A stretch of DNA of 64,000 nt. Source: Arcanobacterium_A bovis. Its GTDB lineage: Bacteria > Actinomycetota > Actinomycetes > Actinomycetales > Actinomycetaceae. Both the position numbers and the translations under genes were made by a program. The notes under the pieces were generated by a model. That model ran no database searches, was not told the DNA's origin, and saw only the letters and a list, made by a program, of their open reading frames with translations. The DNA is taken from assembly GCF_042655305.1 (NCBI RefSeq), contig NZ_JBHSLR010000009.1, one strand, 5' to 3'. Below are positions 8,493 to 16,232 of the stretch, piece by piece (the stretch's first letter is position 1; each line of letters opens with the position of its first letter).

Positions 8493-10124
8493 ATGCTTTC
8501 AATCGCAATCGTTGGTGCAGGTCCGCGCGGTACTGCTGCACTTTCGGCTTTAGCTGCAAAAGTGACGCAACCCGTCACCGTTCATTTGTTCGGGATTTTC
8601 AACGGCAACGGTGTCAACGTAGCTGGTCAAGGCACGCCCTTTGACGTAACACAACCCGAATACTCGCGGTTTAATGCGCGAACGGCGATCGTTGATCAGT
8701 TCGGGCCGTATCGTGCCAATCAAGTTCCTGTTTCAGACGCTAATCCCTCCAATGATCCAGCTGAATTTCATAAAAAGCTCGAAGATAGCGTCGCTTCACT
8801 TGACACCGCACCAGACTTTGACACGTGGGCAAAGAAAAACTATCCGCAGTACGTCAACGATTTCCCTCCTCGTAAGGTCATTGGCGAGTATCTGGTCTAT
8901 TGCTATGAGTACGTGAAGAAGGCTCTGCCCAAGAATATTGAACTGGTTGAACACGGCTGGGCGTCGAAAGTATCGGGCATGCCCGGTTCTTGGCGCGTTA
9001 CCACGGGAAAGCAAACTTTTACCGTTGATGAACTCTTGCTCACTGTTGGGCATTCGTTGAATCCTCCGAAACCCGTTTCGCTCGAGGATTTCGGTGGTAA
9101 AACAAGGGCTTATATTCCTTTCGCCTACCCACTTAGCATTTTGGATGACATCGACGCCGATGCCGTGGTAGCGGTGCGTGGTGCGGGACTGACGTTTATC
9201 GACATCGCCCTTGCACTAACCGAAGGGCGTGGCGGAAAGTTCTCTGAGGACGGAAGCCAGTACGTTTCAAGCAAAAAACAGGTGAAGAAGATTTTACCGC
9301 TCGGGCTAGAAGGAATCTTCCTGGACATCAAGCCAAACATTGACGTGGTAGCGGATCTCATTGGCAAGCGCACGCTCAATGCTACGAACAAGAAAATTCG
9401 AGAGTCTGAGTCGCTCTCTGAAATCTTGGATCTCATTCGAGGCTTGACGCTGGATGTGCTTAAAAAGCTTGATTACCCTTATCCGGAGGCGATTTTCGAC
9501 GGCGTTGTGGCAGGCTCGGCACCGAGCGAAGGTAATTCGCGTGGCACACTTGCAGACTCGATTGCGGCGTACGACGGCAAACGAAAGCTCGGTGCGAAAG
9601 CCGTGTTCGCCGGCGTCTTCCTATTACTTGCAGATGCGATTTTAGACGTACTACCAGGGAAAGAATGGCCAAATGACGAGTGGGAAACTTTCCGTACGTG
9701 GAACTCGCTAGTGGATATTTATGGATTTGGTCCGCCGCCAATCAATGCACGCAAAATATTAACGCTCATCGATGCCGGAGTGATCGATACATCGTGGCTG
9801 GATAAGGGCGTTGATGCACTCGAGCTCCCCGAAGCGGTTGACGTGGTGGTTGATGGCGTACTTGCACCGGGAGGTTACTGGCCTGGCGCTTTCCCAGAGC
9901 TTGCCGAAATCGAAGATTACCTGCTCGTATGGAATGAAGATCGCAAGGGGGTAAGAATTAGTGCTGATGCTTCTGTTTTGGACAGTGATTTGAAGCCAGT
10001 TAAAGGTTTAGCGGCATTTGGTCGAATTACTGAAGAATGGGAACTTGGAATGGACACGCTCAATTCGAGTCTGCATGGGCAGTTGCCGCTGTGGGCTGAG
10101 CGTATTCAGAATGAGGGCGTTTAA
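8493..10124 (+). CDS. FAD/NAD(P)-binding flavoprotein of unknown substrate
   Basis: A 543-residue protein that begins with a dinucleotide-binding motif, GAGPRG at residues 8-13, in a beta-alpha-beta fold. It resembles the FAD-NAD(P)-binding family (PF13454 type, HpyO-like) found in many actinobacteria as a single large flavoprotein. A second nucleotide-binding-like segment with VRGAGLTFID lies near residue 228. There is no signal peptide and it is probably cytosolic. The family has no generally agreed reaction, so I name only the cofactor binding. AGAGGA precedes the ATG by five bases. The next gene follows after 67 bases and may share its transcript. Confidence 0.78.
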   Translation: MLSIAIVGAGPRGTAALSALAAKVTQPVTVHLFGIFNGNGVNVAGQGTPFDVTQPEYSRFNARTAIVDQFGPYRANQVPVSDANPSNDPAEFHKKLEDSVASLDTAPDFDTWAKKNYPQYVNDFPPRKVIGEYLVYCYEYVKKALPKNIELVEHGWASKVSGMPGSWRVTTGKQTFTVDELLLTVGHSLNPPKPVSLEDFGGKTRAYIPFAYPLSILDDIDADAVVAVRGAGLTFIDIALALTEGRGGKFSEDGSQYVSSKKQVKKILPLGLEGIFLDIKPNIDVVADLIGKRTLNATNKKIRESESLSEILDLIRGLTLDVLKKLDYPYPEAIFDGVVAGSAPSEGNSRGTLADSIAAYDGKRKLGAKAVFAGVFLLLADAILDVLPGKEWPNDEWETFRTWNSLVDIYGFGPPPINARKILTLIDAGVIDTSWLDKGVDALELPEAVDVVVDGVLAPGGYWPGAFPELAEIEDYLLVWNEDRKGVRISADASVLDSDLKPVKGLAAFGRITEEWELGMDTLNSSLHGQLPLWAERIQNEGV

Positions 10125-10191
10125 CGGCGGCAACTTTACTGGTTCTCAATCAAACCGCCCCTAGCTACAGATTATCTAGTATGATTTGCTC

Positions 10192-10869
10192 ATGGGATTT
10201 AAATGCACAATGCTTTCATACTCGCCGACTATCCCGCGCGAGAACATCACTACCAAGCCAGAGGGCGGCGTTGAAGCCGCATCGGAGCAGATCACAAAGT
10301 ATTTCGAAGGTGAATGGCGCTTTGACCGAACCGGCGATCTTGACGAGGCTTTCAACCCCACGGACGAAAGCCTCTGGGTAGGAACCTGGGGAGACACCGT
10401 CGTCTTTACCGGCGAAGAAACTTTAGGCTACCTCGTTGATGAGCCCGCCGATAATACGTGGTTCTTATTTACTCACAGCATGATGGATGCTTGCTCGTAT
10501 CGGACGCCACCGAATCACCGTGGTCGCGTAGTAGATCTGGACGATTCTGCTACAGCTGAGGATAAAGTCGCAGCACTCGAGGGCGATCTGCTTCCCTTTG
10601 AGGAACCGTTTGCGCGTGGTGACCACAATTACGACGACGATCCAGAGTACGGGTATCATCCGCTTGAATTGGCGGAATCTGCCGTGTTGTGGATGTTTGG
10701 AACCGAAGGTGAAGGCGCCGCTGAAGACGACGTAAGTGCCACAATGACACCGATCGATCCGGGAGAAATAATTCTTCACAGGTTTGTTCCAGCTGGTACG
10801 CCGGAGCGTTCTGAATCTGAAGGCGATAAGGAGAAGGGTTTCTTTAGCCGATTGTTTGGTGGGAAGTAA
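10192..10869 (+). CDS. DUF6928-like hypothetical protein
   Basis: A 225-residue soluble protein starting at the ATG at 10192 (a TTG at 10186 would add two residues). Its N-terminus, MGFKCTMLSYS, and the following pattern of acidic and Trp-rich segments resemble an actinobacterial family of unknown function (DUF6928). The middle is very acidic (DDD and EED clusters). The C-terminus ends in a short amphipathic FFSRLFG segment after a charged linker, possibly a membrane- or partner-binding tail. No catalytic motif can be seen. It lies downstream of the flavoprotein gene on the same strand. Confidence 0.65.
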   Translation: MGFKCTMLSYSPTIPRENITTKPEGGVEAASEQITKYFEGEWRFDRTGDLDEAFNPTDESLWVGTWGDTVVFTGEETLGYLVDEPADNTWFLFTHSMMDACSYRTPPNHRGRVVDLDDSATAEDKVAALEGDLLPFEEPFARGDHNYDDDPEYGYHPLELAESAVLWMFGTEGEGAAEDDVSATMTPIDPGEIILHRFVPAGTPERSESEGDKEKGFFSRLFGGK

Positions 10870-10988
10870 TCGTTCTTAATTGGTGGATGTGCGTCGGAGA
10901 AATCCGGCGCACATCTGTATGTTTGAAATCTTCACCTTTATACTGGAGTGGTTAACCAGTATAAGGCATCTTTCATCAATACAGATGA

Positions 10989-11525
10989 TTATGGAACGAC
11001 ACTTAAATGCTTTAGCTGATCTACTTTTAGCCGAGTGTAGTAGTGGTCGTCAGTCTCGTGGTGGATATATGCGCCCACATTTAGCTGCACTTTAAGTGAG
11101 GCTGGATTCGACTTATAGCAGGCGAAATAGATTTCATCGTCGTCGAAATCAGGCAACTGCACCAATTCTTGCACCGCAAGCTTGAGACCTTCCGTAGCAT
11201 ATCCGCGCCCGCGAAAATCTGGATGGATTGCATAACCGATGTGCCCACCGCCGTCGCGAAGAAAATCGGTGAGAAAGTGCCTCACCTTAAATACGCCGAC
11301 GACGCGATCGTCGTCCCACAGGAAAAAGTAGGTATCTGGTACGTAACCTTGCGGAAGATTCTGCCCCTCGGACGCATCAATCCTGCTAGGAATCGCCTCG
11401 CGGACAAACTCCTCGTAGGAATAATCCGCGTAAGGATTCTCAAATCCATGAGAACTCGGGCAGGCAGTGAGGAACTCATACTGCTGGCGGGCGTCCGCGG
11501 TGTTAAGCACTTTGAGGTAGAGCAT
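10989..11525 (-). CDS. GNAT family N-acetyltransferase (intact copy)
   Basis: A 178-residue acetyltransferase from the ATG at 11525, which has AGGAGA five bases upstream. The longer open frame to 11720 lacks a site. It carries the GNAT fold landmarks: GYAIHPDFRGRGYATEG (about 97-113) with the acetyl-CoA-binding RGRGYA loop at 105-110, and a following helix. Proteins of this subgroup acetylate small amines or protein N-termini; the substrate is unknown. It is the functional partner of the dead copy at 4678-5140, and the two share upstream DNA too. The last seven residues (from KHLSVVP) differ from the other copy, marking the end of the duplicated unit. Confidence 0.85.
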   Translation of the reverse strand: MLYLKVLNTADARQQYEFLTACPSSHGFENPYADYSYEEFVREAIPSRIDASEGQNLPQGYVPDTYFFLWDDDRVVGVFKVRHFLTDFLRDGGGHIGYAIHPDFRGRGYATEGLKLAVQELVQLPDFDDDEIYFACYKSNPASLKVQLNVGAYIHHETDDHYYTRLKVDQLKHLSVVP

Positions 11526-11710
11526 CGGTCTCCTTCTCCTGCCTATTAGGGAAACTTTTGTTGTCGAGTCTACGCAGACGCGTGCGGAAGGTGCGAATTT
11601 GTTCTTAATTTGCAACAAATTTGAAACTAATTTGTACTTCGCTTGCGCATAACTTACACCTAGCTTGAACCAAATTTGCTCTCGAATCGGGGATCGTCTA
11701 AATTCTCTAC

Positions 11711-12120
11711 ATGAATTCATTTTCCTCGCGACGACGCGAGCGATTCATTGTGGGCGATGTTTCAATCCACGATGACCCTCCAGCTAGTTTGATGTATTTC
11801 TCCTATGGTCTCGCGCCTGTGGTGCTTTGTCTCTTGCCGGTAGCCGTCAGACTTTTCTGCGCGCCAGAAAACTATGTGCGCACCCTTATGATTCTCATCC
11901 CTGTACTGAGCTTCATGTTAAGTTTCGTCAATGCGATGCTCGCAGGTACATCACTACAATTCTTGCTCTATCCCGCAGTCGTTTTAAGGTGACCTGTTCA
12001 TATTTTTATAGCGATCCATCTTGGATATATATGTTTGAAGTGCTCCTAGCAACAATCTTTGGAGACCTAGTATGTAACATCTTCGACGCAAGGAGATTAC
12101 TGTGGAAATTTGGTCTCTGA
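11711..12120 (+). CDS. Small hypothetical membrane protein, probably frameshifted
   Basis: From the ATG at 11711 a frame of 93 codons encodes a short polar N-terminus and two to three hydrophobic helices, then stops at 11992. A second frame takes over across the stop and encodes another hydrophobic, coding-like segment (from YSDPSWIYMF to ARRLLWKFGL) that ends at 12120, overlapping the next gene's start by 19 bases. This suggests one gene of about 135 codons with a -1 type shift around 11950-11990. I do not recognise the family. The coupling implies that it works with the 343-residue protein downstream. Confidence 0.45.
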
Positions 12121-13133
12121 AGCTACCTCCGATAGGGGCGATTCGGGTTGAGCACGGCTATGATCACGAATTCCAGCGCAAGTACTCGAATTGGCCGTTT
12201 CGGGAAAAGAAATCCGACAAGACGACACGCGTTGGTCAAGGGGATACGTTCAGCGACGGCGTCGATCGCCTGCTCAATCCGAGCGTCAAGAATTTCACCG
12301 TGGTAGATCGCTTTAGACGAGGCATGAAACGAGCCGATTCAAAGCTCAATATATATGTGGTTGGGAACCGAAATCACCTCGTCAATCGGGTTACATCTGG
12401 AACTTTCGCTTTAACTGACGAGTTCTTGAACAGCACCGATTCAACGGAATTTAAGTCAACAGTGTCCGGATCTCGCATGCGCTATATCCGCAATAAAGAA
12501 CGAGAGGCCGAGCCATTGCTGCTTGAGATTAAGAAAAATTTGTTTAATGAGATCGTCTATGTTGCTGCCATTGATCCTGTAAATGGGCGTAGAGTATTCT
12601 TCACTCCGCAACCTCATAGTGCAAGCAGCAAGTACATATTGAACATATTCCACCATCGATTCCGCAGACTACTGCGGCCATTGGCAATGTCGTTTTTGAC
12701 ACTGCTTGCTGTCATCAGTCCGTTCATAGCTATGACCTATGCAGATGAGGGATTTGGCGATCCACATACTCAAGCTACGAGCGCTTCTGCTTTTAAGTTT
12801 GAGCTTCCTATTCCACCTTTTCTCGAAGACTTGGCCACGCAATTCGCTCCAAAGAAATCCCATAGTTCTGAGTCCGGCAGTCACAACGAAGGGAGAGCCT
12901 CCAACGACACGGACGCAGGTAGCACTTCCAATGACGGGAACGCGGCTAGCACTTCCAACCAAGATAATGAAGACGACGAAGACGTTTGGGACACTATCGG
13001 GCTGATCATCGGCTTAGGTGCAATTGCTTCTATAGTGATTATCCCTATGGTTAAACAGTACAACAGGGATAGAAAATTCCGACGCGATTTTCTTGCTTCC
13101 CAAGATTTCAAAATACGCCGTGGAATCTCTTAG
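12102..13133 (+). CDS. Unknown two-helix membrane protein with a Ser/Asn/Asp-rich linker
   Basis: A 343-residue protein from a GTG at 12102 with AAGGAG nearby upstream. Residues 1 to about 185 are polar, basic and probably cytoplasmic. A hydrophobic helix follows at about 188-210. Then come a mostly extracytoplasmic stretch and a low-complexity linker (about 245-292) made of repeated Ser-Asn-Asp-Ala units such as STSNDGNAAS and STSNQDN, ending in acidic residues. A second helix is at about 299-320, and a short basic tail follows. I know no family with this layout. It is coupled to the small membrane protein upstream. Its 3' end overlaps a higA relic on the other strand. Confidence 0.6.
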   Translation: MEIWSLKLPPIGAIRVEHGYDHEFQRKYSNWPFREKKSDKTTRVGQGDTFSDGVDRLLNPSVKNFTVVDRFRRGMKRADSKLNIYVVGNRNHLVNRVTSGTFALTDEFLNSTDSTEFKSTVSGSRMRYIRNKEREAEPLLLEIKKNLFNEIVYVAAIDPVNGRRVFFTPQPHSASSKYILNIFHHRFRRLLRPLAMSFLTLLAVISPFIAMTYADEGFGDPHTQATSASAFKFELPIPPFLEDLATQFAPKKSHSSESGSHNEGRASNDTDAGSTSNDGNAASTSNQDNEDDEDVWDTIGLIIGLGAIASIVIIPMVKQYNRDRKFRRDFLASQDFKIRRGIS

Positions 13134-13349
13134 GGGTGTTGGTTAGAGGCTCAATTGCAGCCAGCTGATCTGCAATGCGCCCCTGCGCCAGCTCAAGAGC
13201 ATTGCAACTCTGTAAGTTGAGCCAGAATTGCCGTTCAACACCAAAATAACGCCCGAAGCGAAGCGCCATATCCACAGCGATCGCACGCTTACTATCACCA
13301 GCACGCTTACTATCGCACGCTTACCATGGGCGATCTCACTATTGGCACC
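13108..13349 (-). pseudogene. Relic of a higA antitoxin gene, 3' half (copy 3)
   Basis: The minus strand encodes SEIAHGKRAI (near 13349), then a stretch in which the unit AAGCGTGC occurs three times within 40 bases, shifting the frame. It continues as AVDMALRFGRYFG and QFWLNLQ, the signature of the C-terminal half of HigA antitoxins (helix-turn-helix plus the FWLNLQ segment), to a TGA at 13108. The helix-turn-helix N-terminus is missing. Slippage at the triplicated unit is the visible inactivating event. Confidence 0.7.
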
Positions 13350-13369
13350 GCCTCACCTTATGGTAAAAT
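13342..13369 (+). promoter_or_regulatory. Sigma-70-type promoter of the flavin monooxygenase pair
   Basis: TTGGCA (13342-13347) and TAAAAT (13364-13369) are separated by 16 bases, with TGG just before the -10. They lie 31 bases upstream of the start codon at 13401. Confidence 0.6.
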
Positions 13370-13386
13370 AGTTTAATATTCAACTA
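13369..13386. promoter_or_regulatory. RosR/MarR-like operator palindrome
   Basis: The 18-base site TAGTTTAATATTCAACTA is nearly palindromic (one mismatched pair) and overlaps the end of the -10 element. It resembles the motif I recall for Corynebacterium RosR, a redox-sensing MarR-type repressor whose targets include FMN reductases and flavin monooxygenases. A related half-preserved site lies at 27768-27782 upstream of mca. Confidence 0.5.
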
Positions 13387-13400
13387 CTTTAGGAGAAGTT

Positions 13401-14510
13401 ATGGATTTTGGTATTTTTACAGTCGGCGATGTTACTACTGATCCCGTCAACGGAACGACGCCTAGCGAGCATGAACGCATCAAGAACACGGTAGCTATTG
13501 CCAAGCATGCCGAAGCAGCGGGTCTTGATGTTTTTGCTACTGGCCAGCATCACAATCCACCCTTTGCTGCGCCGGCAAATCCTCCAGTCCTTTTGGCATA
13601 TCTAGCAGCACAAACATCAAAGATTAAACTCTCAACGTCAACCACTCTGATCACCACCACAGATCCTGTGCGCATTGCTGAAGATTACTCCTATCTTCAG
13701 CACCTAGCCGGCGGTCGTATCGATCTGATGATGGGTCGCGGCAACACTGGCCCCGTCTACCCGTGGTTTGGCAAAGACATCCGAAACGGCATAAACCTCG
13801 CCATCGAAAACTACAACCTCCTTCACCGTTTATGGCGTGAAGAGAACGTGGATTGGGAAGGAAAATTCCGCACTCCACTCCAAGGTTTTACAGCAACGCC
13901 GCGTCCGCTCGACGACGTCGCCCCGTTCGTATGGCACGGTTCAATTCGATCCCCCGAAATTGCGGAGCAAGCGGCATACTATGGGGACGGCTTCTTCCAC
14001 AACAACATCTTCTGGCCAACTTCGCACACCAAGAGATTGGTTAATCTCTACCGCCAGCGGTACGAAAAATACGGGCACGGCAAAGCACACCAAGCATTCG
14101 TTGGCCTTGGCGGTCAGGTGTTCATTCGCAAAAATTCTCAAGATGCCATCAATGAATTCCGTCCATACTTCGACATCGCGCCGGTCTACGGCCACGGACC
14201 ATCATTGGAAGAGTTCATGGAGCAAACGCCGCTAACCGTTGGATCTCCAGATCAAATTATTGAACGATACCTGTCGTTCCACGACTGGGCTGGTGACTAT
14301 CAGCGGCAATTATTCCTCATCGATCACGCAGGTCTGCCGCTCAAAACGGTTTTGGAGCAGATCGATATTTTGGCTGAAGAAGTGGTTCCCGTTCTTCGTC
14401 GCGAATACGCTGCGCGCAAGTCGCCCGATGTGCCCGACGCACCGAACCACGAGTGGCTCCTCGAGCGCCACCGCGCTGGAAACGACCCAATACCTGGAGG
14501 ACGCCAATGA
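13401..14510 (+). CDS. LLM class flavin-dependent oxidoreductase (CE1758 family)
   Basis: A 369-residue luciferase-like TIM-barrel monooxygenase that uses reduced FMN supplied by a partner reductase. The N-terminus MDFGIFTVGD is typical of the family, with the conserved segments TGQHH (about 47-51) and GGRIDLMMGRGN (about 106-117) involved in flavin and active-site architecture. AGGAGA precedes the ATG. Its stop overlaps the start of the FMN reductase gene in ATGA (14507-14510), so the two form a coupled two-component system. The substrate is unknown. Regulation by a RosR-like repressor is inferred from the palindrome at the promoter. Confidence 0.88.
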   Translation: MDFGIFTVGDVTTDPVNGTTPSEHERIKNTVAIAKHAEAAGLDVFATGQHHNPPFAAPANPPVLLAYLAAQTSKIKLSTSTTLITTTDPVRIAEDYSYLQHLAGGRIDLMMGRGNTGPVYPWFGKDIRNGINLAIENYNLLHRLWREENVDWEGKFRTPLQGFTATPRPLDDVAPFVWHGSIRSPEIAEQAAYYGDGFFHNNIFWPTSHTKRLVNLYRQRYEKYGHGKAHQAFVGLGGQVFIRKNSQDAINEFRPYFDIAPVYGHGPSLEEFMEQTPLTVGSPDQIIERYLSFHDWAGDYQRQLFLIDHAGLPLKTVLEQIDILAEEVVPVLRREYAARKSPDVPDAPNHEWLLERHRAGNDPIPGGRQ

Positions 14511-15130
14511 AAATCGTTGCCGTATGGACGGGACTTAGCGAAGAATCAGCCACTACCCGCCTTGCCGAACGCATGATCAAGAGCGCTACTGAGCGTTTTA
14601 CTGCAGCCGGTAAGGATGTGCAGGTAACGCGAATCAATGTTCGCGAAATTGCCGCTTCACTGACTAAAATGACGCTCGCACCAGCTCCATATCCCGATGT
14701 TGAAGCCGCTTTCGCCGCCGTCAAAGAAGCTGACGCAGTGATTACCGTAACGCCGATTTACAAGGCTGCTCCCGTAGCGCTCCACACCCTGTTCTGGCAG
14801 TTGATTGACGACGCCGCACTTGCCGGAACGCCTGTAGCTATCGGCGCAACGGGTGGCACCGCGCGTCATAGTCTTGCCGTGGATACGACCTTGCGCCCGA
14901 TTCTTTCTTATCTCAAAGCAAGCGTTACGCCCACATCCATCTTTGCCGCAACCGCTGACTGGGGATCGACTGATTCGAATAGGCGACTTGCTGCGCGTAT
15001 CGAATCGGTTATTGATGAACTTTTGCCGAATATGGCGCGCGTATCACGCCAAGAACGCCAGGCAGAACGGATAGCAGACGAATACGACCCCGACGGCGTC
15101 GTACCTTTTGCTCAACTGCTTGCTCAATAA
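14507..15130 (+). CDS. NADPH-dependent FMN reductase (CE1759 family)
   Basis: A 207-residue flavodoxin-fold reductase that supplies reduced FMN to the monooxygenase encoded just upstream. It has the fold's opening beta strand (MKIVAVWTGLS), an ITVTPIYKAAPV segment near 80-92 that corresponds to the family's T-P-x-Y/YnxS region, and a GATGG turn near 115-119. The start is the ATG at 14507 within the ATGA overlap, preceded by GGAGG. A perfect 11-bp inverted repeat follows the stop (15143-15182). Confidence 0.87.
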   Translation: MKIVAVWTGLSEESATTRLAERMIKSATERFTAAGKDVQVTRINVREIAASLTKMTLAPAPYPDVEAAFAAVKEADAVITVTPIYKAAPVALHTLFWQLIDDAALAGTPVAIGATGGTARHSLAVDTTLRPILSYLKASVTPTSIFAATADWGSTDSNRRLAARIESVIDELLPNMARVSRQERQAERIADEYDPDGVVPFAQLLAQ

Positions 15131-15142
15131 CGTGACCTTGGC

Positions 15143-15182
15143 GTTTACGAGACGCGGATACGTCAACCAAAGTCTCGTAAAC
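15143..15182. terminator. Inverted repeat after the FMN reductase gene
   Basis: Perfect 11-bp arms GTTTACGAGAC/GTCTCGTAAAC are separated by 18 bases. There is no clear T-run, so an intrinsic terminator is plausible but unproven. Confidence 0.45.
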
Positions 15183-15209
15183 TTAAGCCAAGTGCTCCCC
15201 ACGAGTACC

Positions 15210-15343
15210 TCATTCGGCCGAACAGCACAATGAGTCCATTAAAATCTCGCCCGGATGGATCGGGGCGTAAAGTTTGTTAGTCATAGTGCACCTCAATGAT
15301 AGTCCTCGATAATCACATTCTCAGGCCCAGCGTCGGTCCACTT
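15210..15343 (-). pseudogene. Relic of a higBA toxin-antitoxin pair (copy 2)
   Basis: The minus strand encodes WTDAGPENVIIEDYH followed by TGA (15293), the characteristic C-terminus of HigB toxins. Eight bases later, MTNKLYAPIHPGEILMDSL from the ATG at 15284 is an unmistakable HigA N-terminus with the IHPGEIL motif. This frame stops at 15210 after 24 residues. A stop codon two codons before the Trp cuts off the toxin upstream. It is the best preserved of the three relics. Confidence 0.78.
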
Positions 15344-15657
15344 TCACACCGTGTCACCGCTAGTGAAGCAGTTGATCACCTCTCCAATTTAACACACATG
15401 ACGCAATGCGTTAATAACGCTACGCGTTAAACCTGAACTCGACCACATTTATGCACGCACATTCATGTGTGCAAGCACTTCTCGCTTTGCCACTTCTAAA
15501 CCCAACAAATAATTCTAGACACCCAAAAACAAGGTAACTTGCGACCCGCATCGAAAATCATGAGTCCACACCAGGCAACAAGCTTGATCTTGACGCAGTT
15601 CATCAACATCAGCACGCCGCCAGTGCCCAAGAGACGCATCGGCGATAGACTCACAAT
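15344..15657. other. Degenerate intergenic stretch with a ychF 3'-end fragment
   Basis: Bases 15426-15449 repeat the last codons of ychF (VVEFRFN on the minus strand), whose real copy ends at 16233. From about 15650 to 15515 the minus strand encodes a coding-like tail (GHWRRADVDELRQ and WTHDF to TLFLGV) without a start, perhaps the remains of another gene. No intact gene is seen. Confidence 0.45.
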
Positions 15658-16053
15658 ATGAAAAATCCAGTTCACCACATTGAGCTGTGGACCAACGATC
15701 TTGAGACAACATCTGCGTCGTTCGACTGGCTTCTCCCCCTTCTCGGGTGGGAGGCACAGCATGATCCAAGCTGGCCACAGGGGCGAATCTGGCACCATTC
15801 AAGCGGATTATACATCGTGCTTGAGAAATCCCCTGCCGTGTCGGGTCTACAGGACCGTATGAGGGCTGGGCTCAATCATCTTGCGCTTCGCGCATCCGAT
15901 CACGAGCAACTAGATCAGCTACGCGCCGACTGCGTCGCGTATGGCTGGACTGAATTGTTTGCGGATGACTATCCGTATGCGGGCGGTCCGGACCACACAG
16001 CACTGTACATCGAGAATGCTGAGGGTTTCGAGCTGGAGATTGTCGTCGATTGA
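15658..16053 (+). CDS. VOC family (glyoxalase/bleomycin-resistance fold) protein
   Basis: A 131-residue vicinal-oxygen-chelate protein. Motifs: HHIELWTNDLETT at the N-terminus with a metal-ligand type His, LNHLALRASD near 72-81, and a C-terminal HTALYIENAEGFELEIV with the closing Glu. These give the paired beta-alpha-beta-beta-beta units of the fold. Functions in the family range from lyases and dioxygenases to antibiotic binding; the specific role is unknown. It is monocistronic and converges on ychF with a strong bidirectional hairpin between them (16173-16213). Confidence 0.83.
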   Translation: MKNPVHHIELWTNDLETTSASFDWLLPLLGWEAQHDPSWPQGRIWHHSSGLYIVLEKSPAVSGLQDRMRAGLNHLALRASDHEQLDQLRADCVAYGWTELFADDYPYAGGPDHTALYIENAEGFELEIVVD

Positions 16054-16172
16054 ACATCGAAAATAGCGCGAATCTCCCCGTTGCTTCGCGCGCCCGAGAT
16101 CGCCTCACTACCTAACGAATACCTCAATAGCCATCCCGAAACACCTCAATGAGATCCCACACCGGGAAGAGA

Positions 16173-16213
16173 AAAGCGATCCATCGTCTCTATCGAAGAT
16201 AGTGGATCGCTTT
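16173..16213. terminator. Bidirectional terminator between the VOC gene and ychF
   Basis: Perfect 11-bp arms AAAGCGATCCA/TGGATCGCTTT flank 19 bases between two convergent genes. Short A- and T-rich flanks fit termination in both directions. Confidence 0.6.
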
Positions 16214-16232
16214 CCTAGAGTTTTAGTGAAAA

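Noticed and set aside
11526..11720. N-terminal extension of the intact GNAT protein
   Set aside because: The ATG at 11525 has AGGAGA upstream and matches the start of the duplicate; the extension covers duplicated non-coding DNA.
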